Assembly: GCA_964581465.1 (NCBI GenBank)
Contig: CAZOOP010000042.1
Coordinates: 1-35,031, forward strand
Reading direction: 5' to 3'
Source: WJMB01 sp964581465
Lineage (GTDB): Bacteria > RBG-13-66-14
Length of the DNA: 35,031 nucleotides
Below the pieces are notes generated by a model. It ran no database searches and had not been told where the DNA came from. It saw nothing but the letters and a program-made list of their open reading frames with translations. Each line of letters begins with the position of its first letter. Positions within the stretch are counted from its first letter, which is position 1. A program made the translations under genes and the position numbers. Below, in pieces: positions 7,348-15,250 of this stretch.

Positions 7348-8250
7348 ATGACCGAACCGCGCATCGTGCCCGGCAGCGTGCCCGAGTGGCTGCCCCGGGA
7401 CCTCTTCCCCTTCGAGAACCGCTTCGTCGAGATCGACGGCCACACCATCCACTACGTCGACGAGGGCGCGGGACCGACGCTGCTGCTGCTCCACGGCAAT
7501 CCGGCCTGGTCCTTCCTCTACCGGGAAATCATCGCCGGGCTCAAGGACCGCTTCCGCTGCGTCAGCCCGGACTATCCGGGCTTCGGTCTCTCCGCCGCCG
7601 CCGAGGACTACGGCTACCTGCCGGCCGATCACGCCGGGGTGGTGGCGTCCTTTATCGATAAACTGGGCCTCGACGGGATAAGCGTGATGGTCCAAGACTG
7701 GGGCGGCCCCATCGGCCTCTGGAACGCCGAGCGGAACCCCGGGCGCTTCCGGGCGTTGATCATCGGCAACACCTGGGCCTGGCCCGTCGACGGCGACCGC
7801 CACTTCGAGCGTTTCTCGAAGCTGATGGGCGGTGGCTTCGGTCGCTTTCTGATCCGCCACTTCAACGCCTTCGTCAACATGGTCGTCCCCAAGGGTGTGC
7901 GCCGCGGCCGGCTGGAGAGCCGGGTGATGCGGGCTTACCGCCGACCCTTCCCCACCAGGGATTCCCGGCTGCCGACCCACATCTTCCCCCGGGAGATATT
8001 GGAGAGCCGGGAGTTCCTGGCCGGGATCGAGGCCGGTCTGGGACGCCTGTCCGGCAAGCCGGCGCTGATCCTCTGGGGCGACCGGGACATCGCCTTCCGC
8101 GATATCGAACGAGAGCGCTTCGAGGGCGTCTTCCCCGACCACCGCACCGTTGTGCTCAAAGGTGCCGGGCACTTCATCCAGGAGGACGCCGCCGCCGAGA
8201 TCGTCCCGGCGATCCGCGCCTGGTGGGACGAGGTCGTCGAAGGAAGCTGA
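7348..8250 (+). CDS. Haloalkane-dehalogenase-like alpha/beta hydrolase
   Basis: A 300-residue single-domain alpha/beta hydrolase. Features of haloalkane dehalogenases are all present: HGNPAWS (49-55) for the oxyanion region with Asn51, the nucleophile elbow VQDWGG (115-120) with Asp117 followed by Trp118, an acid in LWGDRD (242-247) and the base in GAGHF (His275). An Asp rather than Ser nucleophile, together with Asn51 and Trp118 as likely halide-holding residues, favours dehalogenase over esterase or epoxide hydrolase. The helical cap spans about residues 135-215. Function would be hydrolysis of a carbon-halogen bond in the cytoplasm, but the natural substrate cannot be told. The start at 7348 is set by GGGAG just upstream; a longer frame from 7282 lacks such a site. 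The gene stands alone between two elements of the same repeat family. Confidence 0.85.
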   Translation: MTEPRIVPGSVPEWLPRDLFPFENRFVEIDGHTIHYVDEGAGPTLLLLHGNPAWSFLYREIIAGLKDRFRCVSPDYPGFGLSAAAEDYGYLPADHAGVVASFIDKLGLDGISVMVQDWGGPIGLWNAERNPGRFRALIIGNTWAWPVDGDRHFERFSKLMGGGFGRFLIRHFNAFVNMVVPKGVRRGRLESRVMRAYRRPFPTRDSRLPTHIFPREILESREFLAGIEAGLGRLSGKPALILWGDRDIAFRDIERERFEGVFPDHRTVVLKGAGHFIQEDAAAEIVPAIRAWWDEVVEGS

Positions 8251-8641
8251 GCGGGCGCGACGGTTGGAAGCGCAACACACCGCACCGGCATCTCAACTAC
8301 AAGAGCGTTGGGTGTCTGACAATCTTTGCGGATCGCTGATAAACGGCCGTTTAACTGGAGCAAAATACCTGTGGTAACTACTGATTCATAGGCGGTTATC
8401 TTCTTTGGGTCCAAGGCGGACGTTGTGGAACCGGCGTCTGTCTTCTCTATTGCTCCCTAAGCCGATTCCTCGATTGGTTTTGATAATCCGGAGACCGCCG
8501 AGCTGCTATTGAATCGTCAGAGATGCCGTGGCTTATCATCCTGTGATTATTGAACGACGGCATCATGGAACACGCGCGTATCAAATCTAGCTGGTTCGGA
8601 GCGGCTTGCTGTCTCTTCACCACCTACCCGAGATTGCTTTT
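8251..8641. other. Spacer without a recognisable gene
   Basis: AT-richer spacer between the hydrolase and the IS relic. No reading frame with coding character, no terminator with a T tract and no RNA gene was seen. Confidence 0.45.
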
Positions 8642-9308
8642 GGGATTATCACCTGATTATGAACAAGCGCGTAGTATGCTCCAGAGGTAGTTCAGCGCGT
8701 TTTCGTCGTCGCGATGATTTAATCTGAGCGGCCTTTCTCTGATACAGAGCCTGTCGTTGCGTTTGAAGCCTCCATGGCAGGCGTTTTGGCGACGCTTGGC
8801 GTAACCCCGGAAGTTCTCGATGCCGTTGATAGGCAACTTGCCATCGACCAGGGTCTTGTCGTGGTTGATGCGTTTGTGGTGGATGCCGTTGAGTGAGAGT
8901 TTGTTATAGGCATTGTATCCATCGGAGTATACGATTGAATCCAACTCGACATTGTCTAAATTGTCCAGGATCGCGCCCAGCAGATGCTTGCTGTCACAGC
9001 GCTTGGGGAGGATGACCCGCGCCGCCGGGAGGCCGAGCCGCAACAGATGCGCTATCTCACTGCGTTTTCCGGCGGCGGCTCGTTGTGACGCCCCCGGGGA
9101 CGATGGTTGAACAACTTGCCGCAACGCTTGCGCTTACGACGTCCGTCGACGCAGCGGTAGTTGCACCTGGGACACTTGACGTGCCAGTCCCTCGTCCCGC
9201 TCCTCCCTGCCACATTGACCCCTTTGCTTGTGGCGGGATAACAGACTTGCTCACGCCGATATAAGCACCCAACTGCAATATCTGATGGTCATCTTCTGTG
9301 ATGATCCC
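8642..9308 (-). mobile_element. Decayed IS1595-family insertion sequence (667 bp)
   Basis: The left end GGGATTATCACCTGATTATG (from 8642) is inverted relative to the right end, which reverse-complements to GGGATCATCACAGAAGATGA (ending 9308). The flanking 8-mers TTGCTTTT (8634-8641) and TCGCTTTT (9309-9316) agree at 7 of 8 positions, and an 8-bp target duplication is the rule for the IS1595 family. Inside is a broken transposase on the minus strand. The element is shorter than an intact member (about 0.8-1.1 kb), in keeping with an internal deletion. Its intact termini define the ends of the whole repeat family. Confidence 0.8.
8657..9192 (-). pseudogene. Transposase relic, IS1595 family (ISXO2-like)
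   Basis: Two pieces in different frames. The upstream piece (about 9192-9060) encodes a zinc-ribbon start with KCPRCNYRC and KRCGKLF, then runs into a stop. The downstream frame (to 8657) encodes the C-terminal half of the ISXO2-type DDE domain: VYSDGYNAYNKL with the second catalytic Asp, INGIENFRGYAKRR with the Asn/Glu motif, and the closing RNDRL and RPLRLNHRDDENALNYL. The part between the ribbon and the second Asp, including the first catalytic Asp, is deleted. It cannot be active. A related relic lies at 25836-26170. Confidence 0.8.
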
Positions 9309-9389
9309 TCGCTTTTTATTGATCAGACATTCAAACAGCAGACTCTTTCCGCCTGTTATCAATGAGCTTAGCAGTAGTCAACCGGATGC

Positions 9390-9515
9390 TCTCAGGGTAT
9401 ATACATGTGTGCTGATATCTGGACTTGCTGCAGAGCGCACCTGCACTAGCCGCCATTTCTTGATTAGCCGCCTTGTGACAAGCCCATCCTGATCATCACG
9501 TGTACTATCAGCTCG
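9390..9515. repeat. Second dispersed repeat family, copy A
   Basis: Aligns with 26285-26412 in the same orientation, starting with the shared 15-mer AGGGTATATACATGT (9394-9408) and continuing with interspersed matches (TGCTG, CAGA, GCCGCCA, GACAA, CTGAT). It carries no gene. Both copies lie within about 150 bp of an IS1595-type transposase relic. The rest of 9309-9748 shows nothing further. Confidence 0.5.
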
Positions 9516-9748
9516 TTTAGCATCACGATCTGGTACAAACTGACAAACAATGGCCGCTTATCTTCATCGAGGCCATGGCGAACGTTTGAGAGTCAGTCCT
9601 TGTCAAGCACACTGCTTTAGGTTGACAGGCTTGTCCGGCGTCAAGGTTTTGATCGACCGTTGCCAGATCGCAACCTGTCCTGATTGCCGGGCTGTCTCGC
9701 AACTTCCACGGGCGCGCCAGAAGCGAACGAGAGGTGATGCCGAGATAT

Positions 9749-9785
9749 GCAAGCAGGCCGGATCGTGGTGACCCGGCCTGCTTGC
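9749..9785 (-). terminator. Strong hairpin after the TPR-like gene
   Basis: GCAAGCAGGCCGG (9749-9761) and CCGGCCTGCTTGC (9773-9785) form a perfect 13-bp stem with an 11-nt loop, about 20 nt after the stop codon of the minus-strand gene. There is no clear T tract, so it may protect the mRNA end or need Rho rather than act as a classic terminator. Confidence 0.5.
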
Positions 9786-9804
9786 TTTGACTTGAACCGC
9801 CTGA

Positions 9805-10854
9805 CTACTGCGTTGCCGCGCTTTCGTCAGGGCTTGCATCGGTGGTTTCTTCAGCGCCGTCGTCGGCCGTTTCGCTGGTAGTCCCGGCCGGGGTTTCCGT
9901 GCCGCCCTGATCGGGCAGCAGGCCGAAGTCCAGCTCGTCGAGACCCTCCAGGCCCTCGAGGCCGCCCAGGTCGAGCTCCTCGCCGGTGACGGCGTCATCT
10001 TCGGTCTGGCCCGGCGGCGGCGAGACGGGGATCAGGTCGATCAGGCTGGTCAGGTATTCGCCCGTCTCCAGCATCATCCGGGCCTTGTCGACGAAGGGGT
10101 TTTCGCCGGGCTCGGTCAAATCGTCGCCGTCGATGGATTCATCTTCGCCCTCGCCGTCCTCCGGGGCGGCCTCTTCAGCCTCGGCCCGTTCGACGATGCC
10201 CTCGAGGATCTCGCGGGCCTCGTCTCGCTCGCCCTGGAGGGCCAGGATGCGTGCCGTCTCGAGCTCGGCGCCCAGCGCCAGGTAGCTCTCCTCGGCGGCC
10301 AGACCACGGTAGTGCTCGAGGGCCGCGTCGAGCTGGCCGCGTTCGAGATAGACCGCGCCCAGGGCGTAACGGGCCTGCTGGGCCAGGGGGTCGAACTCGC
10401 TCTGCGTGACCGCCTCGAGCCGCTCCCGGGCGGCGTCGGCGTCGCCGTTGTGCAGTGCGATCATCGCGGCGTACAGGGCGGCGGTGTCGCGGTCGAAGTC
10501 CGAGCCCGGCTCCTCGAGGATGCGGTTGAAGAGGATCAACGCGTCGCCCAGATAGCGCTCCCGCTTCTCCGCCGTAGGCTCGACGTACTGCTGCCGGCCG
10601 TCGACGATCTCGTAGCTGCCCTCGAAGGCCATACCGTAGAGCTGGATGCCGCGGCCGAGTTGCTCGGCCGTGGGCGATTCATCGGGTTCGCCGGCGAAGA
10701 CGAAGAGGTAGACGACCAGGACCACCAGCACCAGGGCGGCGATCAAGCCCAAGACCACGATGCGTCGGCGGCGCTTGTCGAGGAGGTCGGCCTCCTCGTA
10801 GTAATGTTGCAGCTCTTCCTCTTCCTGGCGCGGACGGCGTTTCTGCTTGGCCAT
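9805..10854 (-). CDS. Membrane-anchored TPR-like protein with acidic tail
   Basis: A 349-residue protein of unknown specific role. A basic N-terminus (KRRRR near 28-31) precedes one membrane helix (about 31-54, VVLGLIAALVLVVLVVYLFVF). This suggests an N-in anchor with the bulk outside the cytoplasm. Residues about 95-225 are helical repeats of TPR type (for example LYAAMIALHNGDADAARERL and ARYALGAVYLERGQLDAALEHYRGL). The C-terminal third is acidic and low-complexity, ending in a Thr/Glu/Asp-rich tail. The layout recalls YfgM-type periplasmic TPR proteins but I would not name it so. It lies 25 nt behind the carbonic-anhydrase-like gene and shares its promoter at 11440-11469. A 13-bp hairpin closes the unit. 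Confidence 0.75.
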   Translation of the reverse strand: MAKQKRRPRQEEEELQHYYEEADLLDKRRRRIVVLGLIAALVLVVLVVYLFVFAGEPDESPTAEQLGRGIQLYGMAFEGSYEIVDGRQQYVEPTAEKRERYLGDALILFNRILEEPGSDFDRDTAALYAAMIALHNGDADAARERLEAVTQSEFDPLAQQARYALGAVYLERGQLDAALEHYRGLAAEESYLALGAELETARILALQGERDEAREILEGIVERAEAEEAAPEDGEGEDESIDGDDLTEPGENPFVDKARMMLETGEYLTSLIDLIPVSPPPGQTEDDAVTGEELDLGGLEGLEGLDELDFGLLPDQGGTETPAGTTSETADDGAEETTDASPDESAATQ

Positions 10855-10879
10855 GTTTACTCCCGGACCGCGGGGGCGG

Positions 10880-11389
10880 TCATCTGCTCAGGTAGCTTTC
10901 CGCCAGCTCGACGTAGCGGCGGGCGTGTTCGATGAGGGCGGCGGTTTCGTCGGGATTCTGCTTGCGGACCACCTTGCCCGGCGCGCCCATCACCAGGGCG
11001 CCGGCGGGAATCTTTTTGCGCGGGGGGACCAGGGCGCCGGCGGCGATCAACGCCCCCGGGCCGATCTCGGCGCCGTCGAGGATGATCGCGCCCATGCCGA
11101 TCAGGGCGCCGTCGCCCACCGTGCAGGCGTGAAGCACGGCGCGATGGCCGATGGTCACATCGCGGCCGATGATCGTCGGCAGCTCCCTGTCGACGTGGAT
11201 CACGGTCAGGTCCTGGACGTTGCTGCCCGCGCCCACGCTGATCGGCGCCAAGTCGGCGCGCAGCACGCAGCCATGCCAGACGCTGACGTCGCGGGCCAGA
11301 CTGACCCGGCCGATCAGCTCGGCCGAGGGGGCCACGTATGCGCAACCCTCGAGCTGGGGCGAGTATCCCTGGTGGGCCTGGACCGGCAT
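10880..11389 (-). CDS. Gamma-carbonic-anhydrase-like hexapeptide protein
   Basis: A 169-residue left-handed beta-helix protein of the YrdA/PaaY/gamma-CA group. Hexapeptide repeats run from about 20 to 140 (for example IGRDVTIGHRAVLHACTVGDGALIGMGA). The three zinc-ligand histidines of the family are present at about 65 (VIHVD), 82 and 87 (GHRAVLH). A C-terminal helix (about 148-168) follows. Proteins of this group are hexapeptide trimers with zinc between subunits; many lack measured carbonic anhydrase activity, so the reaction is uncertain. A GGGAGGAAGC ribosome-binding site precedes the ATG. A near-consensus promoter at 11440-11469 separates it from rluB upstream, and the TPR-like gene follows. 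Confidence 0.88.
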   Translation of the reverse strand: MPVQAHQGYSPQLEGCAYVAPSAELIGRVSLARDVSVWHGCVLRADLAPISVGAGSNVQDLTVIHVDRELPTIIGRDVTIGHRAVLHACTVGDGALIGMGAIILDGAEIGPGALIAAGALVPPRKKIPAGALVMGAPGKVVRKQNPDETAALIEHARRYVELAESYLSR

Positions 11390-11439
11390 CGCTTCCTCCC
11401 AAGTTTACAGCGTCGGTTTCCAGCGTTGCAAGGTGGCCG

Positions 11440-11469
11440 ATTGTACTAGCCGTCCGGGCGCAGTGTCAA
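11440..11469 (-). promoter_or_regulatory. Promoter of the gamma-CA and TPR genes
   Basis: On the minus strand TTGACA (11469-11464), 18-bp spacer, TACAAT (11445-11440): 6 of 6 and 5 of 6 to the sigma70 consensus. It lies in the 99-nt gap after rluB, so the two downstream genes can be transcribed apart from rluB. Confidence 0.65.
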
Positions 11470-11488
11470 CCGTCGACGATGCGGGGTT

Positions 11489-12250
11489 CTAGCCGCCGCC
11501 GCGCTCAAAGCGGCGCAGGCCCCGGCGGGCGCCCCGGATCTCCTCGCGCAGCCGCTGGACCTCGCCGGGACGCAGGCGACGCCGGTGCCCCGGTTGCAGG
11601 TCGCCCAGCTCCAGCGTGCCGAACTTGATCCGCTTGAGCCGCGTCACCCGATAACCCAGACTCTCGCACATCCGGCGGATCTGCCGGTTGCGACCCTCGT
11701 AGAGGTCGATGTAGAAGCGGGTCACGGCCGCCGTGCGCTCCAGCAGCCTGACCCCGGCGGGCAGGGTCCGGCCGTCCTCCAGCTCGACGCCCTCGGCCAG
11801 CTTCTTCAACCCGGCGTTGCGCAACGGACCCCGGACGCTGACCAGGTAGCGCTTGACCACGTGGTAACGCGGGTGCAGCAGCTTGGCGGCCAGCTCGCCG
11901 TCGTCGGTCAGCAGCAGCAAGCCCTCGCTGTCGCGGTCCAGGCGGCCCACGGGGAAGACGCGCCGCGGATAGCCGCGCAGCAGATCGCCGACGTCCCGGC
12001 GACCCTTCTCGTCGTCCAGGCTGGTGATCACACCCCGGGGTTTGTAGAGCACCAGGTAGTGGTGATCCTCGGGCAGCTCCAGGGGGCGTCCGTCGACCTC
12101 GATGCGCTGCCGCTCGGCGTCGGCCTTGTCGCCGATGGTAGCCGGTTCGCCGTCGACGCTGACCCGGCCAGCCCGGATCAGCTCCTCGGCGGCCCGCCGG
12201 CTGCAGACCCCGGCCCGGGCGATGATTTTCTGGAGTCGTTCTTCTTCCAT
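11489..12250 (-). CDS. rluB: 23S rRNA pseudouridine synthase, RsuA/RluB family
   Basis: Isomerises uridine to pseudouridine in rRNA. The 253-residue protein has an N-terminal S4 RNA-binding domain (3-50; LQKIIARAGVCSRRAAEELI) and a catalytic domain with YKPRGVITS (69-77) and GRLDRDSEGLLLLT (102-115), where Asp105 is the catalytic residue. NRQIRRMCESLGY (about 203-215) is a further family signature. The size and S4 domain fit RluB (the 2605 site of 23S rRNA in E. coli) rather than the shorter RluE; RsuA cannot be fully excluded. No ribosome-binding site precedes the ATG, while a perfect -10 lies only 6 nt upstream, so the mRNA may be leaderless. Confidence 0.9.
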   Translation of the reverse strand: MEEERLQKIIARAGVCSRRAAEELIRAGRVSVDGEPATIGDKADAERQRIEVDGRPLELPEDHHYLVLYKPRGVITSLDDEKGRRDVGDLLRGYPRRVFPVGRLDRDSEGLLLLTDDGELAAKLLHPRYHVVKRYLVSVRGPLRNAGLKKLAEGVELEDGRTLPAGVRLLERTAAVTRFYIDLYEGRNRQIRRMCESLGYRVTRLKRIKFGTLELGDLQPGHRRRLRPGEVQRLREEIRGARRGLRRFERGGG

Positions 12251-12256
12251 GAACGT

Positions 12257-12265
12257 ATTATAACA
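12257..12265 (-). promoter_or_regulatory. Extended -10 promoter directly before rluB
   Basis: On the minus strand TGTTATAAT (12265-12257), a perfect extended -10, ends 6 nt before the rluB ATG at 12250. Transcription would start at or next to the start codon. The -35 position is poor, as is common with extended -10 promoters. Confidence 0.55.
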
Positions 12266-12284
12266 GGCCGCCGGACTCCCCGCC

Positions 12285-12314
12285 TTGCCGTTCGACGGCC
12301 CGGGGTGCTATCAT
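12285..12314 (+). promoter_or_regulatory. Promoter of crcB
   Basis: TTGCCG (12285-12290), 18-bp spacer, TATCAT (12309-12314) preceded by TGC (extended -10). Predicted transcription start is near 12321, leaving a leader of about 165 nt before the GTG start at 12489. Confidence 0.5.
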
Positions 12315-12385
12315 CCGCCGTAACAGTGAGGCCGCCCGCTCGATCGGCGGGATCGAGGCGCTATCACCGCCGCCTATACTCCAAC

Positions 12386-12442
12386 GGGGAGGCGTGATCC
12401 CCAACCACCGACCTACCCGCGGTTGGTGGACGTCATGCTCCC
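12386..12442 (+). promoter_or_regulatory. Structured crcB leader, possible fluoride-riboswitch-like element
   Basis: Hairpin GGGG/CCCC (12386-12402, loop 9 nt), an AA linker, hairpin CCACCGACC/GGTTGGTGG (12405-12429, 9 bp), then GTCATGCTCCC (to 12442). CTCC could pair back with the 5' GGAG. This order (hairpin, A-rich linker, hairpin, ..AUG plus a pseudoknot strand) recalls the fluoride riboswitch that often precedes crcB. However, the conserved GAUGG of the first loop and UGAUG before the pseudoknot strand are not matched, so this is only a possibility. Confidence 0.25.
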
Positions 12443-12488
12443 GCCAACCGTTTACCACACCTTCGACACCGCAACAACGAGGCAACGC

Positions 12489-12875
12489 GTGCAGATCGGC
12501 GGCAAGCTTCTTCTGGTGGCCCTCTCCGGCGGCGTCGGCACCCTGGCCCGTTTCTCCCTGACCCTGCTCTTCGAGCGTCAGAGCAGCGGGCGCTTCGCCT
12601 GGCCGACAATTCTGGTCAACCTCATCGGCTGCTTTCTGGCCGGTCTCGTCGTCGAGCTGGCCCAGCGACGTTGGCAGTGGGACCCCCATACCACCCAGGT
12701 CGTCCTCATCGGCTTCTTCGGCGCATTCACCACCTTCTCGGCTATCATCCTGGAAACCCTGCGCCTGGGCCAGGGCGAGAGCTGGCTGGCCGCCAGCGGC
12801 TTCATTATGCTCCAGAACACTCTGGGCCTGGCGGCGGTCTTCACCGGCGTCGGCCTTGCCCGCACCCTGACCTGA
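12489..12875 (+). CDS. crcB: CrcB/Fluc fluoride ion channel
   Basis: Small membrane channel that exports fluoride, working as a dual-topology dimer. The 128-residue form has four helices and the family motifs GGVGTLARF (about 13-21), PTILVNLIGCFLAGL (about 39-53, with the conserved Asn) and GFFGAFTTFSAIILE (about 76-90, with the Phe-box and the TTFS sodium-site turn). GTG at 12489 is preferred: GAGG lies 6 nt upstream, and the longer ATG frames from 12423 or 12438 would add a non-hydrophobic stretch that overlaps the structured leader. The usual length is 120-130. A nested palindrome begins 4 nt after the stop codon. Confidence 0.92.
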   Translation: MQIGGKLLLVALSGGVGTLARFSLTLLFERQSSGRFAWPTILVNLIGCFLAGLVVELAQRRWQWDPHTTQVVLIGFFGAFTTFSAIILETLRLGQGESWLAASGFIMLQNTLGLAAVFTGVGLARTLT

Positions 12876-12879
12876 GCCC

Positions 12880-13109
12880 GGCGCCGGTCCCCCGCCGCCC
12901 CGTCTTCGGCCTACGGCGCCTTTGATGGAATCCGCCGCCCCCGGAGGCTTTGGCACGTTTCTTGCAAAGCCTTCCCGCCCGCGACGGCCAGGCGAGCGCC
13001 CGACCGCCGGTCATGGTCGACGGCGCGGGATACGCATAGCAAGAAACGTGCCAAAGCCTCCGGGGGCGGCGGTGTTGCCGGAGGGATTCTGCGGCGGGGG
13101 ACCGGCGCC
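12880..13109. repeat. Long nested palindrome, copy 1 (230 bp)
   Basis: Outer arms of 19 bp (12880-12898 and 13091-13109) and inner arms of 34 bp (12932-12965 and 13039-13072) are perfect inverted repeats. The spacer between the inner arms is 73 bp. The inner arm contains TTGGCACGTTTCTTGC, also found in the second palindrome at 21314-21501. It begins 4 nt after the crcB stop codon and ends 20 nt before the next gene. It has no T tract and no gene. In RNA it would fold into a very stable rod; in DNA it could form a cruciform or be a mobile palindromic repeat. Confidence 0.85.
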
Positions 13110-13129
13110 TTCCACCCGCTTGATAAACG

Positions 13130-15028
13130 ATGAGCGAACCGACAAACACCAGACTCGAGCGGCGGGGTTTCACGATCCCCTGGAAGCTCTACGGCTATAT
13201 CCTGCGCGAGCATGCGGGTCCGTTTCTGTTCGCCCTGGTGGTGACCACGCTGGTGCTGTTGCTGGGTCAGGTGTTTCGGATGATGGAGCTGATCCTGACC
13301 AAGGGTGTGCCGGGCAAGTACGCGCTGGAGCTTTTCGTGCTCTACCTGCCGGCGGTGCTGGCCTACGATGTGCCGATGGCCCTGATGGTCGGCACGCTGA
13401 TGGCCTTCGGACGCCTCTCGGCGGACTCCGAGGTCACGGCGATGAAGGCCACGGGGACCAGCTTCCTCAAGCTGATGGTCCCCAGCATCGTGATGGCGGT
13501 GATCTTCGCGGTGGGGATGTTCCTCTTCAATGACCAGGTGCTGCCCGAGGCGAATCATCAGTTCAAGAACCTGCTCTACGACATCCAGAACAAGCGCCCC
13601 GACATCAACCTGCGCGCCGGGGTGTTCATCAACGACTTCCCGGGTTACCTGATCTATCTCGAGGATCTGGACGACCGCACGATGGAGATGTCCGGTGTGC
13701 GGATCAACATGCCCCGAGGCGGTAGATTGGAGAAGATCGTCACAGCGGCGCGGGGGCATATCGAGACCGGCGTGGGCGGGGTGATCCGGCTATACCTGGA
13801 GGAGGGCGAAATACAGATCCGCCCACCGGGCAGCGCGGGTTTCCGCATTCTCAACTTCGATGATTACACCATCGAGATCGACGCCGACACCGAGCTCAAG
13901 CGTGAGGAGCGGTTGCTGCGCTCGGACCGCGAGATGACGGTGGCGATGATGCAGGACAAGGTCTACGAGTTCGAGACGGATCGGGCGATCCTCTTCAAGG
14001 CCGCCGAGATCCGCAAGCGGGAGCTGGGGATGGGTCGTGAGCCCCGGGAGCGCCACAAGCTCCTTGAGGCGCTGCGTTTGGCCTTCGGGGGCTATACGCC
14101 GGAGGAGGTCCGGCGGATGTACAACCTGCGCGGTCCGGTCGAGCCGATCAACTTCAGCGAGTCCGGTGAGAAGCAGACCGGGCCGCCCCGGCTCGACTTC
14201 TCCGACCGCGAACCCGTCGAAGAGCTCAGTGTGCCGGGCAGTCTCGAGGAGGGTCGCGGGGCCGAGATCGGCGCCGACTTCGAGCGGCGACCGGCGCCGG
14301 AGCGGGAGGCCGATACCCCCGTCGGGGAGTCATCCGGTTCGCTGTACATCGATCCCCTCGAGCAGCATTTGGCGATAATGGGCGAGTCGTCCCGTCCGGC
14401 GGAGGAAGAGGAGTCGGCGGCGGTCGGCGACGCGGATGTCGAAGCCGGCGCCGGGGAGCCCGAAGATGCTCCCGAGCCCGTCGTCGATCCCACCGGGGTC
14501 TTCTCTCCCTCGGTCAACCCGCGGGACGACGCCGAGCGGACGCTGACCCCGGCCGAGCTGGTCGCCCGGGAGGAGCGCTACCTGGCCACCCGGGGCCGCA
14601 CCCTCCAGGGGCAGATCAACAAGTACGACCTGGAGATCGCCAAGAAGTTCTCCATCTCCTTCGCCTGTATCAGCTTCGTGCTCGTCGGCGCCCCCCTGGG
14701 CGTGATGATCCGCCGCAAGGGCAAGGGGATCGGCTTCGTGACCTCGATCGGTTTCTTCATCTTCTACTGGATCTGCCTGGTGGCCGGCGAGGCCCTGGGT
14801 GATCGCGGCGTGCTGCATCCCTGGTTGGCCATGTGGCTGCCCAACCTGGTCTTCCTGGGCCTGGGCGTGCTGTTCATCTACCGCGCCGTCAACGATATCG
14901 GTATCTCGAGTCGCGGGGTGGTCTCGGCGGTGCTGCGCTTCTTCACCCGGGAAGGACCCATCGGGCGCTGGCTGGTCAAGCTGCGCCGTCGCCGCGAGGA
15001 GCGTCTGAAAGGCCCTCCCCGAACTTGA
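13130..15028 (+). CDS. LptF/LptG (YjgP/YjgQ) family permease with large acidic insert
   Basis: Inner-membrane component of the lipopolysaccharide export ABC transporter (LptB2FG). Three N-terminal helices (about 30-50, 66-92, 112-133), a periplasmic beta-jellyroll (about 140-265) and three C-terminal helices (about 508-526, 536-555, 566-588) are visible. The segment LEIAKKFSISFACISFVLVGAPLG and the following IRRKGKGIGF are typical of the family. Length is 632, against about 350-400 in most members. The excess is an acidic, Pro/Glu/Ala-rich insert at about 270-480 between the jellyroll and helix 4. Whether it is LptF or LptG cannot be said; no second copy is in the window. The start at 13130 leaves 20 nt after the upstream palindrome. 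Confidence 0.87.
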   Translation: MSEPTNTRLERRGFTIPWKLYGYILREHAGPFLFALVVTTLVLLLGQVFRMMELILTKGVPGKYALELFVLYLPAVLAYDVPMALMVGTLMAFGRLSADSEVTAMKATGTSFLKLMVPSIVMAVIFAVGMFLFNDQVLPEANHQFKNLLYDIQNKRPDINLRAGVFINDFPGYLIYLEDLDDRTMEMSGVRINMPRGGRLEKIVTAARGHIETGVGGVIRLYLEEGEIQIRPPGSAGFRILNFDDYTIEIDADTELKREERLLRSDREMTVAMMQDKVYEFETDRAILFKAAEIRKRELGMGREPRERHKLLEALRLAFGGYTPEEVRRMYNLRGPVEPINFSESGEKQTGPPRLDFSDREPVEELSVPGSLEEGRGAEIGADFERRPAPEREADTPVGESSGSLYIDPLEQHLAIMGESSRPAEEEESAAVGDADVEAGAGEPEDAPEPVVDPTGVFSPSVNPRDDAERTLTPAELVAREERYLATRGRTLQGQINKYDLEIAKKFSISFACISFVLVGAPLGVMIRRKGKGIGFVTSIGFFIFYWICLVAGEALGDRGVLHPWLAMWLPNLVFLGLGVLFIYRAVNDIGISSRGVVSAVLRFFTREGPIGRWLVKLRRRREERLKGPPRT

Positions 15029-15250
15029 CCGATAACGGTTGAACCGCTATCTTGTTAGGTGAGGGGTTGTTGCATATCATTGTTGGAAATCGGAGACGTC
15101 CCTTCGGCTCTCGTCGTCGTCCGATTCGGGGCGTCCCGGGACGCGTAATCTGCCGGACGATCCGCTTCAGTCAAGCCGACTCGAACCCACCAGCCCTCAG
15201 CGCCCTAGGATACTCGCTTGAGCCGTATCGTGTCCCGTCAGGAGGAAAGC

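Noticed and set aside
9489..9505. CTGATCATCACGTG as another element end
   Set aside because: It lacks the leading GGG and has no partner end nearby.
12423..12488. Upstream ATG starts for crcB
   Set aside because: The added residues are not like CrcB N-termini, overlap the structured leader and lack a ribosome-binding site; GTG at 12489 has GAGG 6 nt upstream.
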